Origin: Deltaproteobacteria bacterium
GTDB lineage: Bacteria > Desulfobacterota > Desulfarculia > Adiutricales > JAGVGV01
Direction: 5' to 3'
NCBI GenBank assembly: GCA_015233515.1
Contig: JADFXS010000052.1
Span: 1-14,644 of the forward strand
Length of the DNA stretch: 14,644 nucleotides
Position 1 is the stretch's first letter, and every line of letters begins with the position of its first letter. Below the pieces are notes generated by a model. That model was not told the origin of the DNA and searched no databases. It saw only the letters and a list, made by a program, of their open reading frames with translations. Positions 8,820 through 14,644 of this stretch are shown here, piece by piece. The position numbers were made by a program, and so were the translations under genes.

Positions 8820-9623
8820 TTATTTTTTGAAGGCCCGGCCCAACCCGGAAAAATGTTTTTCCAAAAGCTGGTCGTATTGCCCACTGGTCAGAAAGGTCTC
8901 GAGGAACTGATTGAGCCAGTTAAGCAAATCCTGATCATTCTTGATACAGGCCGCGGCCAGATTCTCCGTGGTGAACGGCTCCAGCAAGGCATAAGTCTTA
9001 TCGGCGAAATCCCGGTGTCGTTTCCAAATGGAAATCTGGTCAAGGATCAGAGCGTCCGCCAAACCGGCCACCACCACCCGGACGCCGTCGATTTCCCTGA
9101 GCAACGGTCTGACCTGGGCGGCGGGGAAGTAACTCTTGGCGGCTAACGCCCCGCCGGTGTCGGCGACCACGGCGAGAATTCGTTTCGGGCTGTTTAGTTG
9201 TTTGGAGTCTGTCAGGTCGGGAGCTTTTTGTCGGCTGAGAAGAAGACTCAGCCCGGTTTGAAAATACGGCTTGGAAAAAGCCACTAGTTTGGTCCGGTCC
9301 GGGGTAACGGTCATGGCCGAGAGGATCAAATCTATCTTTCCGGCTTGCAGGGAGGGAATCAGGTCTTTCCAAGCCAGATCGATCAAGACGGCTTTGACGC
9401 CCAGCCGCCCGGCGAGGGCCTCGGCCAAGTCCACGTCGAATCCCGTAGGCCGGCCTTGGGCATCGATATACTCGAATGGATAGTAACCAAGTTCCAGACC
9501 TACCCGGAGTTGACCGCGTTGGCGAATCTGATCCAGTTTACCGGCGTCCGCCGGACTTGGACCGGAGATGACGGCCCAGCAGGCGATCAAAAATCCGGCG
9601 GAGAGAAACAGAAATTTTTTCAC
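8820..9623 (-). CDS. family 3 periplasmic solute-binding protein (polar amino acid type)
   Basis: The 267-residue protein starts at GTG 9623 with AAGGA about 7 bases before it. The signal peptide ends near ADA (residue 27); LIAC at 12-15 resembles a lipobox but sits early. The mature protein has family 3 hallmarks. These are LRVGLELGYYPFEYIDAQGR (39-58), TGFDVDLAEALAGRLG (60-75), the ligand-binding stretch SAMTVTPDRTKLVAFSKPYF (102-121, R110 expected to bind an alpha-carboxylate) and DALILDQ (190-196). The usual GTTG-type loop is DTGG. It should bind an amino acid or similar ligand in the periplasm. No permease or ATPase gene is adjacent, so it is an orphan; it lies between the PAAR and OmpA-family genes on the same strand. 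Confidence 0.9.
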   Translation of the reverse strand: MKKFLFLSAGFLIACWAVISGPSPADAGKLDQIRQRGQLRVGLELGYYPFEYIDAQGRPTGFDVDLAEALAGRLGVKAVLIDLAWKDLIPSLQAGKIDLILSAMTVTPDRTKLVAFSKPYFQTGLSLLLSRQKAPDLTDSKQLNSPKRILAVVADTGGALAAKSYFPAAQVRPLLREIDGVRVVVAGLADALILDQISIWKRHRDFADKTYALLEPFTTENLAAACIKNDQDLLNWLNQFLETFLTSGQYDQLLEKHFSGLGRAFKK

Positions 9624-9704
9624 GGATAATCCTTCTTTTCAGGGCGATGGTTCTCGCGGCGTTGTTCGGAAAACCTTGGAGCCTGCAGTAAATAAGTCCT
9701 CACC

Positions 9705-9998
9705 TCATGGCCCGATCAAGACCGTGGGTTCTCCTTGGGCAATAGCGTCCGGAGGACCGATGCAGACCGCCGGGTCGCCGACTCGGGCCGCCGGCAGAAA
9801 ACCTATCAGGACTGAAGGCGATCCGGGCGGTGAAATCGGGCCGCCCACATGGGGGATCAGGACGGTGACCTGGGGGCAGGTGTGCATGTCCGTCACCCGG
9901 GCCGCTGGTTTGGAGCCAATGAACACAGTGGGGCATGCGGTGACGATGACACCGCCGTGCGTGGTCAAATCTCCGATTCTGGCTGCCGGTTTGCTCAT
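9705..9998 (-). CDS. PAAR-domain protein (spike tip of a contractile injection system)
   Basis: This 97-residue protein is essentially one PAAR domain. It has three PAAR-like repeats (PAARIGD 4-10, PAARVTD 31-37, PAARVGD), Gly/Pro-rich turns, and candidate zinc ligands H14, H39, C41 and H50. PAAR proteins cap the VgrG or equivalent spike of type VI secretion systems and extracellular contractile injection systems, and recruit effectors. ATG 9998 follows an AGGCGG site. It starts 16 bases after the stop of the coiled-coil/deaminase-like gene and ends 81 bases before the solute-binding gene, on the same strand. No VgrG, Hcp, sheath or baseplate gene is in the window. The PAAR call is near certain; the host machine is unknown. 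Confidence 0.93.
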   Translation of the reverse strand: MSKPAARIGDLTTHGGVIVTACPTVFIGSKPAARVTDMHTCPQVTVLIPHVGGPISPPGSPSVLIGFLPAARVGDPAVCIGPPDAIAQGEPTVLIGP

Positions 9999-10014
9999 GA
10001 AGCCGCCTTATGCC

Positions 10015-11031
10015 TTATAATATGGTCACCCCTTGGGTGATGCGCGCGTGATTGATTTTGCAGCTTGGGCAGGGCGCCATCAGGGCAGGGTCGCCTCCGG
10101 CCGCTTCGGAATCCGCCGGGAATGGGTTGGGGCTTTTCGAGGCTCCCGGATAATACCGGATATACATGCCGGAAACCGGTTTACCGGTTTGCCTGGCGCC
10201 GCTGAAGAGTTTACGTTCGCAACAATACCGCCCTCGGGATGGATGAATATCCGCTCCCTCGGGGATATTGATCTCGTCTCTTTCCCTGGTGGGGATAAGG
10301 TTGGGGTGTTTGGACGGGTCCAAGGTTTCGGGGTTGAATTCCAGGAATTTAACCGGCTGGTTTTTGAATTTGGTCTGCAAATCCTTCATCATGGCCAGGG
10401 ATTCCGGCGTCGGTTGGCCGGAAAAGGCCACCGTGCAGCTACCGTCGGGATGTTCCAGAACCCCGATGGCTCCCGGCTTATCCAAAATAGCCTTGGTCGG
10501 CCCCTGGGCTTCCTGGCTCATCTCGGTCAAGGTCCTTGCCACATCGTCAGCCACTTTCTTGCTTTGAGCCGACGGTTGGGGATAAGCAGCCCGCCAGTCT
10601 TGCTTCAGTTGGTCCAGTTCGGCGGCCAGGCAAGGGTAGCAGGGTTCCATTACGCCCTTATCGCTGGATAATTTCGGCCATTCCTTCTGGAGTTGGTTTA
10701 CTTCTTCCTTGAGCTGTTTTATTTCTTCAACCCGTTTGGCTTGGGCTTCCGGTCCGTAAGGCATTTTAGCCTTTAGCTTGTCGCGCAATCGCTGGCGAAG
10801 AACCATGTCCTCACCAAGGAGAACGCGTCGGTTGGCGATCCTATTCGCCAGTTTTTTCATTTCCGGAGTCTGCTCGGCCCTGGCGGCGGAGACCTCTGAT
10901 TCCAGCCTTTCCAGTTCTTTAATGTGGTGTTGGTCGGTGTTGATCTGCTGGTTCAAGGCCTCGATCCGGGACTTGACCTGCTTGGGGTCTTCCAGTCCGT
11001 CGGAAATAATGCCTGGTTCGAGGTCAGCCAT
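10015..11031 (-). CDS. coiled-coil protein with C-terminal cytidine-deaminase-like domain, candidate PAAR-linked effector
   Basis: The ATG at 11031 has GAGGAG 7 bases upstream; the protein has 338 residues with no signal peptide. Residues about 14-120 are a heptad-rich coiled coil (IEALNQQINTDQHHIKELER, QAKRVEEIKQLKEEVNQLQK). A PCYPC motif follows at 130-134. Residues about 188-338 look like a deaminase fold. A strand TVAFSG (200-205) is followed by a helix, then GRYCCERKLFSGA with C270-x-E272 matching the (H/C)xE zinc/catalytic motif, and after about 50 residues APCPSCK with C321 and C324 matching PCxxC. This motif order and spacing is that of bacterial polymorphic-toxin deaminases. The gene directly precedes the PAAR gene, so I infer an injected nucleic-acid or nucleotide deaminase. 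A simple structural zinc site is the main alternative. No immunity gene is recognised. Confidence 0.7.
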   Translation of the reverse strand: MADLEPGIISDGLEDPKQVKSRIEALNQQINTDQHHIKELERLESEVSAARAEQTPEMKKLANRIANRRVLLGEDMVLRQRLRDKLKAKMPYGPEAQAKRVEEIKQLKEEVNQLQKEWPKLSSDKGVMEPCYPCLAAELDQLKQDWRAAYPQPSAQSKKVADDVARTLTEMSQEAQGPTKAILDKPGAIGVLEHPDGSCTVAFSGQPTPESLAMMKDLQTKFKNQPVKFLEFNPETLDPSKHPNLIPTRERDEINIPEGADIHPSRGRYCCERKLFSGARQTGKPVSGMYIRYYPGASKSPNPFPADSEAAGGDPALMAPCPSCKINHARITQGVTIL

Positions 11032-11229
11032 GAAAGTGCTCCTCGCTTAGCCGGATTTTATTCAAGATTTTGCCGCGGTGAAACAAGTCTGACCGCACGG
11101 GTGAGACTCGAATACCATCAAAGATGGCCATAAGAGTAATAGACTAATTGGGAACGTGCAAGATTAATTTGGGAATTGAAGAACTGATTGCGGACCGGTG
11201 ATTTTGGAGCCCGGATAGAGGAAAGCGAG
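11032..11229. other. intergenic region upstream of the deaminase-like gene
   Basis: This is the left part of the 429-base gap between the divergent deaminase-like gene and greA. The minus-strand promoter of the effector operon should lie here, but I see only weak elements (minus-strand TTGCAC near 11156-11161 without a good -10). No ORF is supported. Confidence 0.4.
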
Positions 11230-11310
11230 ATTTTCCAGCCGGAAAATGCCGGCGCATTTTGAGGACTTCAAAATTGATCCCGGCATAGCTCCGGGCCAAA
11301 AACAGTTTTG
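11230..11310 (+). other. cluster of overlapping, mutually exclusive hairpins in the greA upstream region
   Basis: Five perfect local inverted repeats follow one another. P1 is ATTTTCC 11230-11236 with GGAAAAT 11241-11247. P2 is AAAATGC 11243-11249 with GCATTTT 11254-11260. P3 is ATTTTGA 11256-11262 with TCAAAAT 11268-11274. P4 is CCCGG 11279-11283 with CCGGG 11291-11295. P5 is CAAAA 11297-11301 with TTTTG 11306-11310. P1 and P2 share five bases, and so do P2 and P3, so either P2 or P1+P3 can form. It may be a switching leader RNA, a bidirectional terminator or a small RNA. Confidence 0.45.
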
Positions 11311-11340
11311 TCTTCTCCTCTGAAAGTCAATCTAAATTAG

Positions 11341-11368
11341 TTGACGTACCAGCGATGATAGGTGTAGT
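11341..11368 (+). promoter_or_regulatory. candidate sigma-70-like promoter for greA
   Basis: TTGACG (11341-11346) and TGTAGT (11363-11368) are 16 bases apart. Transcription from near 11375 would give a leader of about 65 bases that runs into the terminator-like hairpin at 11419-11447. The -10 match is only 4 of 6. Confidence 0.35.
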
Positions 11369-11418
11369 TATCGAGATTGGTAGCTCAACTGTTTGAGGTC
11401 TACTGCCAGGAAGGACGT

Positions 11419-11447
11419 AAAGCCGGCTCAGCCGGCGGTTTATTTTT
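11419..11447 (+). terminator. intrinsic-terminator-like hairpin in the greA leader
   Basis: GCCGGC (11422-11427), loop TCA, GCCGGC (11431-11436) form a GC-rich stem. AAA (11419-11421) can pair with TTT (11439-11441) across a two-base bulge, and the T-rich tail TTTATTTTT (11439-11447) follows. The greA Shine-Dalgarno GGAGGG (11448-11453) begins at the next base. No plus-strand gene lies upstream, so the structure can only act on the greA leader itself, as an attenuator or to end a short leader RNA. A weaker hairpin (CTCAA 11384-11388 with TTGAG 11393-11397) precedes it. Confidence 0.6.
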
Positions 11448-11460
11448 GGAGGGTTGAATA

Positions 11461-11925
11461 ATGCAGACCGTACCGATTACTCGTGAAGGCTATGACCGCT
11501 TACTCAAGGAACTGGCGCGACTGATTGAAGTGGAACGCCCGAGTATTGTTAAAGCGATTGAAGAGGCGCGGGCCCATGGCGATTTGTCGGAAAACGCCGA
11601 GTACCACGCCGCCAAGGAGCGCCAAGGGATGACCGAAGGGCGGATTCAAGAACTGCAGGTTCAAGTCGGTCAATGTGAAGTCCTGGAAATTAAAGGCCCT
11701 TATCAAAAAGCTGTTTTCGGGGCCACGGTTACCGTCGCCAACTCCGAAACCGGAGAGGAAAAAACCTACACTTTAGTCGGTCCCTACGAGTCAGCTCCGG
11801 AAAGAGGGCGCATTTCCGTGGCCGCACCCTTAGGGCAAGCCCTGATCGGCAAGGAAGTGGGTGACGATGTTCGAGTTCGCACGCCCAAGGGAATTCAGGA
11901 ACTGGAAATTATCGATATAATATAA
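11461..11925 (+). CDS. greA: transcription elongation factor GreA
   Basis: The 154-residue protein has the usual GreA length. The N-terminal coiled coil (residues 1-75) carries the acidic tip in HGDLSENAEYHAAKERQ, with D41 and E44, the residues that hold the catalytic Mg2+ in RNA polymerase during transcript cleavage. The C-terminal FKBP-like domain (about 80-154) shows the family motifs ETGEEKTYTLVGPYE, SAPLGQAL-type AAPLGQALIGKEVGD and a final ELEIIDI. It rescues backtracked RNA polymerase by stimulating cleavage of the nascent RNA. The ATG is preceded by GGAGGG with 7-base spacing, immediately after a terminator-like hairpin that suggests control by attenuation. It converges with the SPOR-domain gene 153 bases downstream. 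Confidence 0.97.
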   Translation: MQTVPITREGYDRLLKELARLIEVERPSIVKAIEEARAHGDLSENAEYHAAKERQGMTEGRIQELQVQVGQCEVLEIKGPYQKAVFGATVTVANSETGEEKTYTLVGPYESAPERGRISVAAPLGQALIGKEVGDDVRVRTPKGIQELEIIDII

Positions 11926-12078
11926 CCGGGGCCTCATCGACCAAATGGTATGAGTAGTGATACCTTACCGAAAGGGCGGCTGCGTCTTGGGGCGAGACTT
12001 TCCGACCTGATTTTCAACCCTGGTGTTCGACTTTGATGTGGCGGTTCGTCACTGTGGTTATTATACCCGCCTAAGTGA

Positions 12079-13068
12079 TTATTGACCCACTATTGGTTTG
12101 ATGGTGTAGGCTCCTGTGTCCGCGGTCAGGCCTCGCTGCTTTAAGTCTTTACCATAAGCTTCCGCCTGAGCCCGGTTGGCAAACTTGCCGGCCATCAGGC
12201 GATGCCAAGTTTTGCCGTCAAGTTCGATCCGCGTGATATAAGCCGGAATACCGGCATTTTTAAGCTTGGTCATGGCGTGGTCGGCGTTACTTTTATCAGT
12301 GAACGACCCAAGATGAACCGTGAACTGGACGCCTCCGCCGTTTGTTTCGGCGGCGGCCGGTTTGGCCGTTTGTTTGGCCGTGGCCTGTTCTTTCGGCGCT
12401 TCCGGTTTGGGTTTAGCCTCGGGTTTAGGTTCCGGTTTAGGTTCGGGTTTCGACTCCGTTTTAACCTCCGGAGGTTTTGGCTTGGGCTTGGTTTCGGTCT
12501 TTATTTTGGAATCGGTCACGGAAGCCGAATATAGATCGCGGCCGGTGTCTTTCGTTTCCGATTTTCCCGGGGATCGGCTTTCCGAGCTGGTTTCAGTTCG
12601 GGTTTGAAGAGATGACGGCGGCGCTTTGCGACCGGCGATTTGGCCTAATGCTTCGACCGGGCTGGAGACCGGCGCCGCCTTCAAGGCCGCTTTGACGATG
12701 GGCGAATCCGCGACCAACGGCTTGCGCGGAATAGATTCCTTGGAGGCATTGCTTGTTGTTCCGCCGGCTTGTGTCGGTTCTTTGTCTGTTTGGTTGGAGA
12801 TCGGGACAGCCTGGGTGATGGTATTTTTCACATCGGCGTTGTCCGAAGGCTTGGAGGGGAATAATTTCCCAAACAGTATTCCCAACCCGATCATCACCGT
12901 TACGCCGATAGCCACCGGCACCAGAAATTGTTTGAGGTGAAAGCGGCGAACATTGGGACGAGGTGATCGCTGACCGGCCGGCGGCGCAAAGCCCCACTGT
13001 TTGATGATCATGGGGATTCCCAAACCGAAAAGGACTCCAAGAAATATTAATAACGCGTACTTACTCAC
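12079..13068 (-). CDS. SPOR-domain membrane protein
   Basis: This 329-residue protein starts at GTG 13068; the upstream GGTGGG is poorly spaced and no ATG fits better. It has two hydrophobic spans (about 4-22 and 47-70) joined by a short basic segment. A long disordered linker (about 71-245) follows, containing a Lys/Pro repeat (KPKPKPPEVK to KPEAPKE, about 194-226). The SPOR domain is at 246-328 (FTVHLGSFTDKSNADHAMTK, AGIPAYI, TWHRLMAGKF, AEAYGKDLKQRG). SPOR domains bind denuded glycan strands of septal peptidoglycan, so a role in division or wall maintenance is likely. Most SPOR proteins have one transmembrane helix; two is less common and would place the linker on the same side as the N-terminus. 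For the SPOR domain to be periplasmic, the N-terminus must then face out or the first span must be cleaved. Confidence 0.9.
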   Translation of the reverse strand: MSKYALLIFLGVLFGLGIPMIIKQWGFAPPAGQRSPRPNVRRFHLKQFLVPVAIGVTVMIGLGILFGKLFPSKPSDNADVKNTITQAVPISNQTDKEPTQAGGTTSNASKESIPRKPLVADSPIVKAALKAAPVSSPVEALGQIAGRKAPPSSLQTRTETSSESRSPGKSETKDTGRDLYSASVTDSKIKTETKPKPKPPEVKTESKPEPKPEPKPEAKPKPEAPKEQATAKQTAKPAAAETNGGGVQFTVHLGSFTDKSNADHAMTKLKNAGIPAYITRIELDGKTWHRLMAGKFANRAQAEAYGKDLKQRGLTADTGAYTIKPIVGQ

Positions 13069-13191
13069 TTGATTCAGTCATTCCCACCCATTCGGGTATT
13101 GGCATAAACTTTCTTATTTTAGCGTATTATTTGTATGTTATCAAGTTTAAAGTTAAAATCGAGCTATCTTTGCAAGCATAAATCGTCTGGC

Positions 13192-13268
13192 GGAATCCTT
13201 CGACATGCAATAAAATATCTTTATCAATTGAAGCTCCTCGCGGTAAGCTGCGAGGAATCTTCGACATG
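13192..13268 (+). repeat. palindromic extragenic repeat, copy B with flanking direct repeats
   Basis: The core at 13225-13258 matches copy A at 29 of 34 positions. It holds a 9-bp stem with one G-U pair (TCCTCGCGG 13235-13243, loop TAAG, CTGCGAGGA 13248-13256). The motif CTTCGACATG occurs both before it (13198-13207) and at its end (13259-13268), and each is preceded by GGAATC, so the unit is flanked by direct repeats 61 bases apart. Noncoding; mobile REP-like element or a structured RNA are both possible. Confidence 0.65.
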
Positions 13269-13297
13269 TCAGGCACGGAGGCATTTTTCCTTTTAGC

Positions 13298-13342
13298 GCG
13301 CTAACTCCGCGGCAAGCCACGGGGAATGCGCTAACCGACATG
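13298..13342 (+). repeat. palindromic extragenic repeat, copy C
   Basis: An imperfect palindrome (CTCCGCGG 13305-13312, loop CAAG, CCACGGGG 13317-13324) is flanked by direct repeats of GCGCTAAC (13298-13305 and 13328-13335) exactly 30 bases apart, then CCGACATG (13335-13342). The tail GGGGAATGCGCT is shared with copy A. It lies just upstream of the PhnP-like gene. Confidence 0.6.
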
Positions 13343-13373
13343 TTCAAGTTCTATTTTAAAGGCGGGCGGCTTC

Positions 13374-14345
13374 ATGGTAATCGACCTTCAAGACGGCCAA
13401 AAAACTTTCCGGCGGCCTAAGCTCATCTTTTTAGGCACGGGGGCAGCCTGGCGGACTCCGGAACTAGGTTGCTCGTGCGGCATTTGCATGGAAATGCGCC
13501 GCCGAGGAGAAAGTCGCGGCCGGACCGCCCTATGGTTTGATGGCGTAGCCCAAATATTAATCGATTGCGGCCCGGACATTACTCACCAATTGGAAGCGAC
13601 TCATCGGGATAAACCCGACTTGGTGCTGCTCACCCATGAACATGGCGATCACTATTTGGGATTGGATGAACTGGAAGTTTTTCGGCGGCGGAGACCGGCG
13701 GAGGGATTTGTCCGTATTCCGGTTTATGCTCATCCCGATTCATGGGAGACTATAACGGTTCGCTTCAATTATCTCATGCAAAGTCTGCTGGAAAAACGGC
13801 TGTCTTTACCCGGGGAGCCGCTGGCCGGATTGGAATTCCATGATTTAAGCATTACGCCGTTCAAGACCGACCATGGCCCGGCGCCACGGGGGTCGGTCGG
13901 ATACATCTTGGAATACACCGCCGACGGTCGTAGGAAGAGAATGGCTTATACCAGCGATTTTAAAGATATCCCGGATCAGAGACTGCTGGCGGCCGGAGTG
14001 GATGTCCTGGTGGCGCCGGCCCAATGGTTCAACGAACCGGATATTAACCGGCCCAACCATATGAGCCTGCAACGCCTGATAGATTTTGTCGCCGCCTGGC
14101 GTCCGCGAGAACATGTCTATTTAGTCCATATCTCCGATGGAGACTCTTTACCGGATGAGCCTGTGGACGCTTATATGAAAAAGCGCCCTTCAGCCGACCC
14201 GCTTCGTCATCCGATCACCGGGCGAATTTTCCCGACGCCTAAAAATCAAGAAGAATGGCAGGCCATGGCCACCGCCGTCTTTCAAGCCTTTGGCCTGTCC
14301 GTCCCGGTCACGCCGGCCTATGACGGCCTGGAAGTGGAAATATAG
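13374..14345 (+). CDS. PhnP-like metallo-beta-lactamase-fold hydrolase
   Basis: The 323-residue protein has the MBL metal motif THEHGDH (87-93). Further candidate ligands are H167 (TDHGPAPRGSVGY), D195 (YTSDFKD) and H252 (VHISD), plus H229 in NHMSL. The N-terminus has FLGTGAAWRTPELGCSCGIC (19-38) with C33, C35 and C38. In PhnP these cysteines build a structural zinc site. E. coli PhnP hydrolyses phosphoribosyl 1,2-cyclic phosphate during phosphonate use; related COG1235 proteins act on other phosphodiesters. No phn genes are adjacent, and the C-terminal about 70 residues exceed PhnP (252 residues), so the substrate is open. ATG 13374 has a G-rich AAGGCGGGCGG upstream. It stands alone after the repeats. 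Confidence 0.88.
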   Translation: MVIDLQDGQKTFRRPKLIFLGTGAAWRTPELGCSCGICMEMRRRGESRGRTALWFDGVAQILIDCGPDITHQLEATHRDKPDLVLLTHEHGDHYLGLDELEVFRRRRPAEGFVRIPVYAHPDSWETITVRFNYLMQSLLEKRLSLPGEPLAGLEFHDLSITPFKTDHGPAPRGSVGYILEYTADGRRKRMAYTSDFKDIPDQRLLAAGVDVLVAPAQWFNEPDINRPNHMSLQRLIDFVAAWRPREHVYLVHISDGDSLPDEPVDAYMKKRPSADPLRHPITGRIFPTPKNQEEWQAMATAVFQAFGLSVPVTPAYDGLEVEI

Positions 14346-14432
14346 GAAATTATATGAAATCGTCAATCTTGAGCTGATAGTCCCAATTCACCACCGCCGG
14401 TTTACCTACAATTTGCCAAGGAGCATCGAACC

Positions 14433-14525
14433 ATGATTAGAGCTGCTGTTGGAAAGTTTTTGAAGATGCGGCAGGCAACCACCGGATATGAACAAACCAC
14501 GAGGGCGGGGATTGTCCCGCCGTGA
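14433..14525 (+). CDS. doubtful 30-residue ORF
   Basis: An ATG at 14433 follows AAGGAG (14418-14423) with 9-base spacing and reads 30 residues (MIRAAVGKFLKMRQATTGYE, then QTTRAGIVPP) to TGA. Its 3' end overlaps the hairpin GGCGGG-GATTGT-CCCGCC (14504-14521). The ribosome binding site is good but the peptide is not recognised; it could be a leader peptide, a gene remnant or chance. Confidence 0.2.
   Translation: MIRAAVGKFLKMRQATTGYEQTTRAGIVPP
14504..14521 (+). terminator. GC hairpin downstream of the PhnP-like gene
   Basis: GGCGGG (14504-14509) pairs perfectly with CCCGCC (14516-14521) around a six-base loop, about 160 bases after the PhnP-like stop. No U-run follows. The rest of 14346-14644 shows no supported gene. 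Confidence 0.3.
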
Positions 14526-14644
14526 AACGAGCGTTGCCGCCAGGAGTTGCGTGCCTCGGCGCCCGCAAGTGGTGAATTATGGTATCACTTAAATCCACCA
14601 TCAAATCGCGGATAGGGCGCGTAAATCCTAGGCGAAACGCGAAG

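Noticed and set aside
9568..10020. 150-residue plus-strand ORF
   Set aside because: It is the antisense shadow of the PAAR gene, whose motifs on the minus strand are unmistakable.
10033..10671. 212-residue plus-strand ORF
   Set aside because: It is antisense to the deaminase-like gene, which has a strong ribosome binding site, coiled-coil heptads and zinc motifs.
11371..11410. tRNA-like stretch (GGTAGCTCAACTG resembles a tRNA D-arm)
   Set aside because: No T-loop consensus, anticodon arm or acceptor stem pairs around it; it is better explained as a leader hairpin before greA.
12202..12534. plus-strand ORF rich in Phe, Gly and Arg
   Set aside because: It is the complement of the Lys/Pro repeat in the SPOR-domain gene.
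13153..13347. 64-residue minus-strand ORF across the repeats
   Set aside because: It consists almost wholly of palindromic repeats B and C; translations of such repeats are a known kind of false gene.

Overview
The window looks like a chromosomal segment of a Gram-negative bacterium, most likely a deltaproteobacterium (Desulfobacterota or a relative). This is inferred from the mix of genes: a LIV-type ABC transporter, a HisD-like dehydrogenase, lipoprotein and OmpA-type envelope proteins, a SPOR protein and GreA. It also carries palindromic extragenic repeats of a kind I associate with such genomes. No 16S rRNA, tRNA or other phylogenetic marker is present, so the assignment is tentative.

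Left part (1-2540, plus strand): the 3' end of a LivG-type ATPase overlaps a complete LivF-type ATPase, the last genes of a branched-chain amino acid/amide-type ABC importer. A histidinol-dehydrogenase-family enzyme follows. Its C-terminal signature suggests the sulfopropanediol dehydrogenase (HpsN)-like clade rather than histidine biosynthesis. Importer plus dehydrogenase could form a uptake-and-oxidation unit for a small polar compound. After a 530-base gap comes a secreted protein (3017-4702) with a beta-rich N-terminal part, a Pro/Thr/Ala-rich linker and a large C-terminal domain.

Middle part (4832-11031, minus strand): this is the most unusual region. In transcription order it holds a coiled-coil protein ending in a cytidine-deaminase-like zinc motif (11031-10015), a PAAR spike-tip protein (9998-9705), a periplasmic family-3 solute-binding protein (9623-8820) and a TPR-OmpA envelope protein (8807-7824). 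These four are tightly spaced and look like one operon. After a 650-base gap come a large lipoprotein of unknown function (7168-5765), a small multi-pass membrane protein (5476-5039) and a possible 64-residue ORF. PAAR plus a deaminase-like protein suggests a contractile-injection (type VI or eCIS-like) effector module, but no sheath, tube, baseplate, VgrG or obvious immunity gene is in view.

Right part (11032-14644): a structured intergenic leader carries a cluster of alternative hairpins and then a terminator-like hairpin directly before the greA ribosome binding site. greA (plus) converges with a SPOR-domain membrane protein (minus). Between that gene and a PhnP-like metallo-beta-lactamase-fold hydrolase lie two copies of a palindromic repeat. 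A third, inverted copy lies at 5537-5570. The last 300 bases hold no convincing gene.
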